37,824 nucleotides of DNA from Deltaproteobacteria bacterium (lineage in GTDB: Bacteria; Desulfobacterota; Desulfobacteria; Desulfobacterales; JAABPS01): positions 1-37,824 of the forward strand of contig JAFDFT010000004.1 in NCBI GenBank assembly GCA_019309685.1, in the 5' to 3' direction. How positions within the stretch are numbered: the stretch's first letter is position 1; each line of letters starts with the position of its first letter. The translations under genes were made by a program, and so were the position numbers. Below are positions 1 through 7,801 of this stretch, piece after piece. Under the pieces are notes generated by a model. The model was not told the DNA's origin and did not search any database. It saw only the letters and a program-made list of their open reading frames with translations.

Positions 1-1330
1 CGATAGTGTTTTCCTCCAAAACAAATTCTTGAACAATTGGGTGAAAAAATCTTTTGTTATTATTCAAAAAATTTAGTGTCTCCATAGCCTCTTGTCTTGT
101 TTCAGTTGGAAATCCAAACATCGCTGTAAACTCACCCTTTAAGCCTGCCTTTTTAAAAAATTTGACAATTTCGAGAATATAATCGGGTTTCTGCATTTTT
201 CTCATCAATTCTAGAACCCTTGGGGAGAATGACTCTAAGCCAAAGCGAACATATTTACACCCCGCCTTTCTCAATAATCTCGGGATCGATGGGTCTGTAA
301 AAGCTCTATCAAGACAAGCCAAAGTACTCCATGAAATTTTCAGGTTTTCTTTTATTACTTTTTCAGAAAATCTTTTTAGGAATATTGGCGAAAAGGAATC
401 ATCTAGAAAACTAAAACTTCTAATGTTATGTTTTTTGATTAACGTTTTCATTATCTTTAAGATATCATCCGGGTCTAGAAGGACGTACCCTTTATTCATC
501 AGGCGATAAGTACAAAAAGCACATTTGCCCCAATAGCAACCCAAAGATACCCTTAGAGGAAGAGAAACACATGCGTAGTCCTTTAGAATCGACTCATCAA
601 AATAGGGTATAACCTTTAAATATTCTATACCGCTCTCAAAAGATCTTTTGCTTCTTTTATACCCTCTATCGGTCTTATAATATAAATTGGGGACGCTATC
701 GAAGTCTTTTAAACTCTCAAGAGTTTTGATTAATTTAAATAAAGGTTCTTCTCCATGCCCAACGACGAAATAATCTACGATCTTTGTTAAAAATTTATTG
801 TTTAGAAAATAACTAATGTTTTTTGTAATAATGGGACCGCCAAATACAGTCACAATTTTTCTATTAAATGATTTAATAATCTTAGCAATGTGAAAAGCAT
901 TATATAAATGGCCGTGGGACATGATAGAAAAACCAACCAAGTCAGGTTGTTCTTTATTGATAAGTGATCTTATAGAAAAATCCATCTCTGATTCTGAATC
1001 GACCTTTGTGTTACAATCATACTCTATTATCTCTTTAATGCCTTTTAGTGGACTTTGTGTTATTTTATAATTTTCACTTTCAGGATAAAATTTATGATAT
1101 AGTTTCAGGAGGTATCCCCTAATCCCTAATAAGTTTGCCAATCTTTTTACTAAACGAAAATAGTAAGGACTTTTCTTGTCGAAATATATATTCTTAATAT
1201 TTTTATACCCATTACTATTTAAAAATCCTATTAACGTTGCTATACCTAAAGAAATCTTAGGATAACTGTACTTCTTATTAAGTTCTCCATCAGAAGGGTA
1301 TAGTAGTAATGTCTTTAATTTTATATCCAT
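1..1330 (-). CDS. B12-binding-domain radical SAM protein, partial (C-terminus outside window)
   Basis: The ORF track misses this gene because it runs off the left edge; I translated it by hand from the ATG at 1330, and about 443 residues are visible. The N-terminal part (LLLYPSDGELNKKYSYPKISLGIATL, then LVGFSIMSHGH and VFGGP) matches the cobalamin-binding fold of the B12-dependent radical SAM class. The middle carries the cluster motif GCYWGKCAFC, followed by segments typical of the radical SAM barrel (SFLDDSF, WSTLACLDRAF, VRFGLES) and FTAMFGFPTET. The Cys spacing is CX4CX2C rather than the usual CX3CX2C. Such proteins are methyltransferases or other radical-chemistry enzymes on lipids, sugars or natural products; the substrate cannot be read here. 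It is strongly AT-rich and lies downstream, on the same strand, of an acetyltransferase and a DegT aminotransferase, so a shared biosynthetic role is likely but inferred. Confidence 0.85.
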   Translation of the reverse strand, partial: MDIKLKTLLLYPSDGELNKKYSYPKISLGIATLIGFLNSNGYKNIKNIYFDKKSPYYFRLVKRLANLLGIRGYLLKLYHKFYPESENYKITQSPLKGIKEIIEYDCNTKVDSESEMDFSIRSLINKEQPDLVGFSIMSHGHLYNAFHIAKIIKSFNRKIVTVFGGPIITKNISYFLNNKFLTKIVDYFVVGHGEEPLFKLIKTLESLKDFDSVPNLYYKTDRGYKRSKRSFESGIEYLKVIPYFDESILKDYACVSLPLRVSLGCYWGKCAFCTYRLMNKGYVLLDPDDILKIMKTLIKKHNIRSFSFLDDSFSPIFLKRFSEKVIKENLKISWSTLACLDRAFTDPSIPRLLRKAGCKYVRFGLESFSPRVLELMRKMQKPDYILEIVKFFKKAGLKGEFTAMFGFPTETRQEAMETLNFLNNNKRFFHPIVQEFVLEENTI

Positions 1331-1455
1331 ATCATATCTGCTGAGAGTTTGCCCTCAGCTATGTCCCCCAGCTGTCGCCACAAGGTAAATTTAGCCAATA
1401 AATGGATTGGCCACAAACGGTTACATATTTGCCATATTAATCCAAGCTTTCAAAC

Positions 1456-2220
1456 TCATTCCATAGAATATTTTTTAGGATATAGAAAAGATTTACCAAT
1501 GATTTTCCCACGCCAAACAGCACCCATAGATTTAAATCCAAGCTTATCGGCCACTACTTTCTGCGATGGAATATTATCAAATGCAATTGAACAAAACGCT
1601 CTTCTTATCCCTTTCGACTTCATTGCTTCTAATCTTTTTATAAGCATTGCTGTTTGTATGCCTCTGTTCCGAAATTCTTTTACTGTATAAACATCAAATA
1701 AAGAAGCTTCGTATGGTTTTAACTGTACCATCGGATTTGTTTCATATTCTATCCAACCGTGGTAGATTATCTTGTTGTTCAACTGACAGATATGGCCCGT
1801 TCTTCCGGTTTGGATACGCTTTTGAAACCGCTTTCTTGTCAGGGGGCCAAAATCCCTTTCAATTAACTTTAAATGTTTTGGATTCAATAATTCAAAGAAT
1901 ATGTCATTAACTCGTATATCAGAGGGTATTAACTCATCAAGATTTTTGCAAAAAATAATATATTTATTAAGATAAAAAATCTTAGAGAAAGCTTTTTTAA
2001 CGGCATAAAGGAGTCCTTCTTTATAGCCCTCTAATTTCAACCTTGCTCTCAGCTCAAATAAAACATCTTTTAAATACAAAAACATATTTATACTACCTTT
2101 AGTTTTACGATCTTTTATTTCTTGTTCAGAGTCATCATCAGAAACTGAGACATTTATTTTTCTTGCTGGTTCTTTAGTAAAAGAAACACCCGCTATTAAA
2201 AGATCTGAGGGATGCTCCAT
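1456..2220 (-). CDS. GNAT-family N-acetyltransferase
   Basis: The C-terminal half is a GNAT fold: SLFDVYTVKEFRNRGIQTAML supplies beta-4 and the acetyl-CoA pyrophosphate loop (R-x-x-G-x-x-T), and NIPSQKVVADKLGFKSMGAVWRGK is the usual end region. Residues 1-45 are charged and poorly recognisable. The ATG at 2220 has no Shine-Dalgarno sequence, whereas Met46 (MFLYLKDVLF, about 2085) has AAAGGTAG some 7 nt upstream, so the native protein may be about 209 residues. Upstream, right after the DegT stop codon, AAGGAG leads into a six-codon ORF, leaving the 5' end ambiguous. It belongs to the AT-rich trio 1-3424 and probably acetylates an amino group in that pathway, for example one made by the neighbouring aminotransferase; this is inference. 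Confidence 0.75.
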   Translation of the reverse strand: MEHPSDLLIAGVSFTKEPARKINVSVSDDDSEQEIKDRKTKGSINMFLYLKDVLFELRARLKLEGYKEGLLYAVKKAFSKIFYLNKYIIFCKNLDELIPSDIRVNDIFFELLNPKHLKLIERDFGPLTRKRFQKRIQTGRTGHICQLNNKIIYHGWIEYETNPMVQLKPYEASLFDVYTVKEFRNRGIQTAMLIKRLEAMKSKGIRRAFCSIAFDNIPSQKVVADKLGFKSMGAVWRGKIIGKSFLYPKKYSME

Positions 2221-2269
2221 ATATTATGTATCAATCAATTTTAAATTTTGTTTAACAGCATCCAACTCC

Positions 2270-3424
2270 TTAATTTAAATATGCAGCGTTGGTTTCTGCA
2301 ATTCGATCAATATCAGTTTTAGACATAGTATGAAAAAATGGAAGATAAACGATATTTAAATATTTCTTTTGCATTTCCAGGTGCTTAACATCTGTGCAAT
2401 GAATGTTTTTTAAAGGCCCAAAGTCATGGTAGCCTTTTGTCGCGTCAATTTTATGTTTTTGTAAAAATTTAATTAGCGCTGAAGAATTCTTTGAAATTAC
2501 AGGGAAGCACCAAAAAGTATGGTGATTTGACTTATAACCGATACGGTTTTCTAAAGGAATTTTATCCAGAAAATATCGACCCAGTTTAGTTCTTTTCTGA
2601 ATTACACTATAATCGAATTTTTTTGTTCTATATTTCAATAAATACAATAAAGACCTTGAAGGTTTTTTTCTTATCCTTACAAATAAGTCTTTGTGATCTC
2701 TTTTAAAGTTATATAACAACCGATCAAAATCTATCCTCAAATACTGTAATAGAGGATAAAAAATTGAATAAATGAAATTGCATTGAAGAAGTTTAATAAA
2801 AACAAATTTATTTATTTTGAAAAAATATTTCAAATTAGATTGAGATGGATAATTGCTTTGAATATCTTTCATCTTTGTCAAAATTTCTCTGTCTTTAACT
2901 GATAAAACCGCACCCCCGAGGCATGTTGCTGTTTTTTTGGGCCCAAAACTATATAAAGATATATCTGAACCTTCATAACCTGAAATGTCTCCATCAAATA
3001 CCTGTGCTGAATCTTCAATTAAATACAGATTATTTTTTTGGCAAATTTTATAAACATCATTTAACTCCATCCTGCTTCCAAATAAATGAGCAATTAGGAT
3101 AGCTTTGGTTTTTTTTGTTATTTCCTGTTCAATATCATTGCTATCAACATGTAAATTATCAAAATCAATTGAAACCGGTTTTGGTCTTAATCCATGCTTT
3201 TCGATAAGTTCAAACATTTCATATATATTTATTCCTGAAACAATAATTTCACTCCCCTTCTTTAAATTCAGGGAACTTAAAAATAAGTCAAGTCCTGTTC
3301 TTACTGAAAGGCAAAACAAATGATCTCCCTCTAGTAAATCATGTTTCTTTTTAAAATTTAAACAATGGATAAGTGCAATGAAAAGCTCTTTAAATCCAAT
3401 ATCAATTTTTCTTCTAATAATCAT
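2270..3424 (-). CDS. DegT/DnrJ/EryC1/StrS-family PLP aminotransferase (divergent)
   Basis: The 384-residue length is normal for the DegT sugar-aminotransferase family. Recognisable elements in order are FCLSVRTGLDLFLSSL (substrate and PLP phosphate region), AILIAHLFGSRMEL, the aspartate motif LIEDSAQVFDG, and SLYSFGPKKTATCLGGAV, which holds the candidate Schiff-base lysine before the Gly-Gly. The C-terminal HTFWCFPVISKN and HDFGPL segments also fit. Family members transfer an amino group to a keto-sugar nucleotide or a related compound. The sequence diverges from well-known members (ordinary sugar-nucleotide enzymes read more like E-D-A-A-H/Q-A/S-x-G), so the substrate is unknown. AT-rich codon use matches the two genes downstream and contrasts with the liv genes upstream, which suggests acquisition by transfer. 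Confidence 0.8.
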   Translation of the reverse strand: MIIRRKIDIGFKELFIALIHCLNFKKKHDLLEGDHLFCLSVRTGLDLFLSSLNLKKGSEIIVSGINIYEMFELIEKHGLRPKPVSIDFDNLHVDSNDIEQEITKKTKAILIAHLFGSRMELNDVYKICQKNNLYLIEDSAQVFDGDISGYEGSDISLYSFGPKKTATCLGGAVLSVKDREILTKMKDIQSNYPSQSNLKYFFKINKFVFIKLLQCNFIYSIFYPLLQYLRIDFDRLLYNFKRDHKDLFVRIRKKPSRSLLYLLKYRTKKFDYSVIQKRTKLGRYFLDKIPLENRIGYKSNHHTFWCFPVISKNSSALIKFLQKHKIDATKGYHDFGPLKNIHCTDVKHLEMQKKYLNIVYLPFFHTMSKTDIDRIAETNAAYLN

Positions 3425-3459
3425 TTTCTTAATCGTAAAACCATCATATTGATTTCATA

Positions 3460-3966
3460 TTAATTAGAAATATCATACTCGTCACAGGTGCAGGATTTAC
3501 TTGTTGCCTCATCATAGCATTTTAGCTTCCCGCTATCTTCATCACAGCCAACTATGCCCCCGTGATTGGTGCAGCATTCTATTTTCTCGAGAGTATCAAT
3601 CTCCCATTGAATGTGATGTGTGCTTTTTACCTCCAGAGGATCGGACTCATTTCCAATATGAATCGGCGCGTCAAATTCAACACTGTCATCATTTTCCGTC
3701 AGTGTTACTTTTATATGTGCTTTTGCCAGGACTTCGTTAAAAATATTATAAAAGAATATCGTCGCTTTTAAATTTTTATCTTCCTCAACATAATATGTCA
3801 GATCTCCAGCAATATATAGAGAATCTTCCCCTTTTATTTCAAAACTATTATACTGGATATCATCATTAATATAACCGTTTCCAGGATAAACAATCTCTGG
3901 CACTGAATACGACAAAAAAGCCAGAACAAGAGGGATCCAAAACAATAGTTTAATTTTCAACCGCAT
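3460..3966 (-). CDS. Secreted protein with a C-terminal CC..HGG..GC..C..CTC cysteine motif
   Basis: This 168-residue protein has a clear signal peptide (MRLKIKLLFWIPLVLAFLSYSV), a beta-rich middle with no family I recognise, and a compact cysteine-rich tail ECCTNHGGIVGCDEDSGKLKCYDEATSKSCTC. I recall the pattern C-C-x2-H-G-G-x2-G-C-x(n)-C-x(n)-C-x-C from tails of otherwise unrelated exported bacterial proteins, where it probably forms a small disulfide or metal-bound knot; its function is unknown to me. GAGG lies just upstream of the ATG. It stands between the AT-rich trio and livF on the same strand, without overlap, and its relation to either is unclear. Confidence 0.65.
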   Translation of the reverse strand: MRLKIKLLFWIPLVLAFLSYSVPEIVYPGNGYINDDIQYNSFEIKGEDSLYIAGDLTYYVEEDKNLKATIFFYNIFNEVLAKAHIKVTLTENDDSVEFDAPIHIGNESDPLEVKSTHHIQWEIDTLEKIECCTNHGGIVGCDEDSGKLKCYDEATSKSCTCDEYDISN

Positions 3967-3998
3967 AACCTCTATGTTTAATTGTTCTGAAACATAAG

Positions 3999-4706
3999 CT
4001 AAAGGCCCAGGTACGCCTTTTTTACGTCGTCATTTAAAAGAAGTTTTTTGGCGGAATCTGTCAGTGATATTCTCCCGTTTTCCATCACGTAACCTCTATC
4101 CGCTACTTTCAAAGCCAGATTCGCGTTCTGTTCCACAAGAAAAATGGTCGTTTTGTGCTCTTTGTTTATCTTTCGGATGATCCCAAATATCTGCTTTACG
4201 ATAAGCGGTGCAAGACCCAGCGAGGGTTCATCCAGCAAAAGCAGCCGGGGTCTTGCCATAAGTGCCCTGGATATGGCCAGCATCTGCTGTTCTCCTCCGC
4301 TTAACGTCCCGCCTGTCTGATGTTGTCTTTCAGCAAGAATTGGAAAAAGATCAAAAATATATTCCATATCTTCTTTGATATCTTTCCTGTCGGTTCTCAA
4401 AAAGGCTCCCATATCAAGATTTTCCAGAACGGATAAATACGGAAATATCCGGCGCCCCTCAGGCACCTGGCTGATGCCAAGTGAAACGATTTTTTCCGGA
4501 GACATTTCATGAATAGGTTTGTCCTCAAAAACAACTTCGCCGGACCTCGGCGGAACGATCCCGGAAATTGACATAAGCGTTGTGCTTTTCCCGGCGCCAT
4601 TGGCGCCAATGAGCGTAACAATTTCTCCTTCAGAAACCTCGATATTGATGCCCTTTAATATTTGGATGTTCCCATAAAAGGTTTTGATGTTTCTGAGTTT
4701 AAGCAT
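3999..4706 (-). CDS. livF: Branched-chain amino acid ABC transporter, ATP-binding protein LivF
   Basis: One of the two ATPases that drive uptake of leucine, isoleucine, valine or related substrates by the Liv importer at the cytoplasmic face of the membrane. From my chosen start the Walker A loop GANGAGKST is at about 34-42, the signature LSGGEQQ at 135-141 and Walker B LLLLDEP at 155-161; SQVPEGRRIFPYLSV is typical of LivF. The ORF track starts 11 codons earlier, but the ATG at 4706 has GGAGAGG at proper spacing and overlaps the livG stop as ATGCTTAA, giving 235 residues, the normal LivF length. It is last in the livKHMGF operon and is translationally coupled to livG. Confidence 0.93.
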   Translation of the reverse strand: MLKLRNIKTFYGNIQILKGINIEVSEGEIVTLIGANGAGKSTTLMSISGIVPPRSGEVVFEDKPIHEMSPEKIVSLGISQVPEGRRIFPYLSVLENLDMGAFLRTDRKDIKEDMEYIFDLFPILAERQHQTGGTLSGGEQQMLAISRALMARPRLLLLDEPSLGLAPLIVKQIFGIIRKINKEHKTTIFLVEQNANLALKVADRGYVMENGRISLTDSAKKLLLNDDVKKAYLGL

Positions 4707-5487
4707 CGATGTCCTCTCCGAGATAGGCTTTGATGACAACAGGATTATTTTTTATTTCTTCTGTGGTACCTTCCGCAATTTTCTTTCCGTAGTCCATTAC
4801 GACAATATGGTCTGACAGGCTCATGACCACCCGCATATCATGTTCAATCAGCAGGATGGATATCTTCTCCTCATCCCTTATCCTCAATATAAGCTCATTC
4901 AGATCTTTTGTTTCCTGTATATTCATACCCGCAGCCGGTTCATCCAGAAGAAGGAGGAAAGGTTCCGTTGCCATGGCCCGCGCGATCTCAAGACGCCGCT
5001 GAGCGCCGTATGGAAGATTCATGGCAATTTCGTTCACATATTCTGACAGGCCTATTTTTTTTAAGATCTTAAAGCTATCCTCAACCACCTGCTCTTCTTC
5101 TTTCACTGTCGCTTTGCCTCTGAAAATGGCGCCGACAATTCCAGAGGACATTCGGCAATGCCGCCCGATCATCACATTTTCCAGAACTGTCATATTTTGA
5201 AAGAGACGAATATTTTGAAATGTCCTGGCAAGCCCAATTTCAGTAATTTTGTTAGGTTTTAACCTATTTGCTCTTTTACTCTTTTTCTTGGGAGGAAATA
5301 GTATTATTTCACCTCCGGTGGGTGGAAATATCCCGGTAATACAATTAAAGAAAGTGGTTTTCCCCGCACCATTTGGCCCAATTAGAGCAACAATTTCTTC
5401 TTCCCTCACTTGAATATCCAAATGGTCCAGCGCTCGCAATCCTCCAAAATTCATGATCAGGTTTTTCACTTTCAGGATGGTTTTCAT
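4699..5487 (-). CDS. livG: Branched-chain amino acid ABC transporter, ATP-binding protein LivG
   Basis: The second ATPase of the Liv importer, 262 residues. Walker A is GPNGAGKTT at 37-45, the signature appears as LPYGAQRRLEIARA at 158-171 (the LivG form of LSGGQ), and Walker B is LLLLDEPAAGMN at 178-189; ILLIEHDMRVVMSLSDHIVVMDYG provides the switch histidine. The Q-loop region RTFQNIRLFQNMTVLENVMIG is diagnostic of LivG. Its ATG overlaps the livM stop as ATGA, and its 3' end overlaps livF, so the three are probably translated as one coupled unit. Residues 66-76 (PPKKKSKRANR) form a basic insertion before the Q-loop, where some LivG proteins also vary. Confidence 0.94.
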   Translation of the reverse strand: MKTILKVKNLIMNFGGLRALDHLDIQVREEEIVALIGPNGAGKTTFFNCITGIFPPTGGEIILFPPKKKSKRANRLKPNKITEIGLARTFQNIRLFQNMTVLENVMIGRHCRMSSGIVGAIFRGKATVKEEEQVVEDSFKILKKIGLSEYVNEIAMNLPYGAQRRLEIARAMATEPFLLLLDEPAAGMNIQETKDLNELILRIRDEEKISILLIEHDMRVVMSLSDHIVVMDYGKKIAEGTTEEIKNNPVVIKAYLGEDIDA

Positions 5488-6716
5488 TTTTTTGTTTTCC
5501 CGCCCAATACCATTGAACCTTGATGCTTAAATCGATGTCGGATATCCGGAACAATCCCCTGGGGACGAAAGACCATCATAATAACAAGAACCGCTCCAAA
5601 TGTTACCATCCGGTACTCAGAAAATGCTCTTAGGTATTCAGGCAATAGGATCAAAATAAACGCGCCAAAGATAACGCCTATGATGGACCCCATACCGCCC
5701 AAAACCACAATGCAAAGGATGGTAATTGATTCCCATACTGTAAAGCTCGCGGGGTTTATAAACGTCGTCTTGGCCGCAAAAATCACACCTACCATGCCCG
5801 CCCATGTTGCGCCCAATGCAAAAGCAGTCAGTTTTGTTTTTGTCCTATCGATTCCCATAGCCTGACAGGCGACCTCGTCCTCCCTCAAAGCAACCCACGC
5901 TCTGCCGATTCTCGAGTTTCGAAGCCTGTTTACAATAAAAATGGTAAACAGCGTCAGGCAAATCATAAAGAAATACATGAAAATGATGGAGCCCTGCAGG
6001 GAAAATTCTATTCCAAAAAAGCCCGGCCTGGGAATATTGGCAATTCCGCTGGGACCAAATGAAAATTCATTCCAGTTCTCCATAATAATCCGAATGATTT
6101 CACCGAATCCAAGCGTTACAATGGCAAGGTAGTCTCCCCTCATACGGAGAACAGGAAAACCAAGCAGTATGCCGAATAACGCGCCAATAAACGCTCCGAT
6201 AGGTAACGCCAGCCAAAAGCTTAAACCAAAATGGTAATTCAAAAGCGCATAACTGTACGCGCCCACCAGATAAAATGCCACATATCCTAAATCCAAAAGC
6301 CCAGCCAAACCAACGACAATATTTAGACCCAGCCCCAGCACAACATACATCAGCGCAGTGGTCATAATGTTAACTTGATAAATGTTAAAAATAAACGGAA
6401 ACGTAGCAGCAAAAAGTGTAAAGGCAAATAGTATGGGATAATACATTTTGGGCTCGTTCATTATCTGCTGCATTAAGGAAATTTTATCTAATCCACCGGC
6501 TTCAATCGTCTTTCGCCCGGATGCCATCTGCCTGAAAAGAAATCGCCAAGCAAAAGAGAGAAAAAAAACAGAAATACCCACAAAAAACATGTTTTGCCAG
6601 CGCCATTCAATCTCCTTTTGCACTGTATTGACACGGATTACCATGATGGGAAATGTTAAAAACATAAACCAAAGTGATGCCAGAAAAGACTTTTTTATTT
6701 CATTGAGTTTATTCAT
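5484..6716 (-). CDS. livM: Branched-chain amino acid ABC transporter, permease LivM
   Basis: A 410-residue inner-membrane permease that pairs with LivH to form the translocation path. The first 110 residues form a hydrophobic extension (SLWFMFLTFPIMVIRV, MFFVGISVFFLSFAWRFLF) seen in the longer proteobacterial LivM forms (DUF3382-type). The core has ALMYVVLGLGLNIVVGLAGLLDLGYVAFYLVGAY and the cytoplasmic coupling loop GRAWVALREDEVACQAMGIDRTKTKLTAFALGA, which contacts the ATPases. The C-terminal GGMGSIIGVIFGAFILILLPEYLR and MMVFRPQGIV are classical. It lies 21 nt downstream of livH and overlaps livG by 4 nt. Confidence 0.93.
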   Translation of the reverse strand: MNKLNEIKKSFLASLWFMFLTFPIMVIRVNTVQKEIEWRWQNMFFVGISVFFLSFAWRFLFRQMASGRKTIEAGGLDKISLMQQIMNEPKMYYPILFAFTLFAATFPFIFNIYQVNIMTTALMYVVLGLGLNIVVGLAGLLDLGYVAFYLVGAYSYALLNYHFGLSFWLALPIGAFIGALFGILLGFPVLRMRGDYLAIVTLGFGEIIRIIMENWNEFSFGPSGIANIPRPGFFGIEFSLQGSIIFMYFFMICLTLFTIFIVNRLRNSRIGRAWVALREDEVACQAMGIDRTKTKLTAFALGATWAGMVGVIFAAKTTFINPASFTVWESITILCIVVLGGMGSIIGVIFGAFILILLPEYLRAFSEYRMVTFGAVLVIMMVFRPQGIVPDIRHRFKHQGSMVLGGKTKK

Positions 6717-6737
6717 TTCTTCATCTGATAAAAAATA

Positions 6738-7640
6738 TTAGACCGCCCGCGACTCTGACCTCCCCAGAATGCCAGAAGGTTTAAATATAAGAATAAGGAC
6801 CAGAAAGATAAACGCGAAAACATCTTCATAGTCACTGGAAACATATCCTGTCGCAAAACTCTCCGTCCAACCAAGAATAAGGCTGCCAAGTACAGCGCCG
6901 GGGATGCTGCCGATCCCGCCAAGCACAGCCGCAACAAAAGCTTTTATCCCTGCAATAAATCCAATATAAAAATTAATCTGTCCCACATGCGAGGCAATGA
7001 GAACTCCTCCCAGCGCTGCTGTTGCGGATCCGATAATAAACGTAACAGATATAACTCTATTGACATCAACTCCTACCAGCATTGCCATCTCCCTATCTTG
7101 AGAAGTTGCGCGCATCGCCTTTCCCATCTTTGTAAATTTGATGATAAATGTAAGCACTATCATTACAGCCGTTGTAGTGACAAGAATAGCGATCTCATTT
7201 GAACGGATAATGTGCGAATAGGGCTCGATAAACTTTAATTCAGGAATAAGGTTAGGAAAAGATAAAAAATCAGACGTCTGGGCCAGGAGGACATAGTTTG
7301 ATAGAAACATTGACATGCCGATTGCGCTAATCAGAGCTGAAAGACGCGGAGCATGCCGAAGCGGTTTATAAGCGATTTTTTCTACTGTGAAACCATAGGC
7401 GGAAGCATAAATTACTGCCGCGATAGACGCCAATACAAGTATTGAAATCGTGTTCAAACCCAGCATTGTCAAAACACTTGCAACGATTAGAGCTGTAAAA
7501 GCGCCAATCATATAGATTTCACCGTGGGCAAAATTGATCAGCTGAATGATACCATAAACCATTGTATAGCCGAGAGCAATGAGTGCATAGATACTGCCGC
7601 GTGTAAGCCCGCCCAGAAAAATTTCAAGAAAATATTCCAT
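6738..7640 (-). CDS. livH: Branched-chain amino acid ABC transporter, permease LivH
   Basis: A 300-residue polytopic permease partner of LivM. The start GGLTRGSIYALIALGYTMVYGIIQLINFAHGEIYMIGAF is the hallmark LivH N-terminus. The coupling loop MGKAMRATSQDREMAMLVGVDVNRVISVTFIIGSATAALGGVL and the end GGIGSIPGAVLGSLILGWTESF ... FKPSGILG are also conserved. It is the second gene of the operon and is separated from livK by 161 bp that contain a strong hairpin, so it may be expressed at a lower level than the binding protein. AGGAG-like purines lie just upstream of the ATG at 7640. Confidence 0.93.
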   Translation of the reverse strand: MEYFLEIFLGGLTRGSIYALIALGYTMVYGIIQLINFAHGEIYMIGAFTALIVASVLTMLGLNTISILVLASIAAVIYASAYGFTVEKIAYKPLRHAPRLSALISAIGMSMFLSNYVLLAQTSDFLSFPNLIPELKFIEPYSHIIRSNEIAILVTTTAVMIVLTFIIKFTKMGKAMRATSQDREMAMLVGVDVNRVISVTFIIGSATAALGGVLIASHVGQINFYIGFIAGIKAFVAAVLGGIGSIPGAVLGSLILGWTESFATGYVSSDYEDVFAFIFLVLILIFKPSGILGRSESRAV

Positions 7641-7748
7641 AGGAGTTTAGTCTCTTTGTTTTCCAGCCGTATGGCAATACACAATACAGCTTTCTTATTA
7701 CAGGAATTGGATAATAAATGAAGATTCGAAAAAGATGGTTTAAAGAAA

Positions 7749-7781
7749 TCAGGGGCCAGGCAACGGCCACCTGTCCCCTGA
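7749..7781. terminator. Intercistronic hairpin between livK and livH (attenuator or processing site)
   Basis: TCAGGGG-C-CAGG / CCTG-T-CCCCTGA forms an 11-bp stem with one internal mismatch around a 9-nt loop. On the minus (transcribed) strand no long U-run follows, so full intrinsic termination is doubtful. A stem here would protect the 3' end of livK mRNA or reduce read-through, in keeping with the usual excess of periplasmic binding protein over permease. The sequence is seen; the function is inferred. Confidence 0.5.
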
Positions 7782-7801
7782 TAAAACTTGCAACGGCAAA
7801 T

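Noticed and set aside
1340-1359. Hairpin GCTGAG-N8-CTCAGC between the radical SAM and GNAT genes as a terminator
   Set aside because: The stem is only 6 bp and no U-run follows on either strand.
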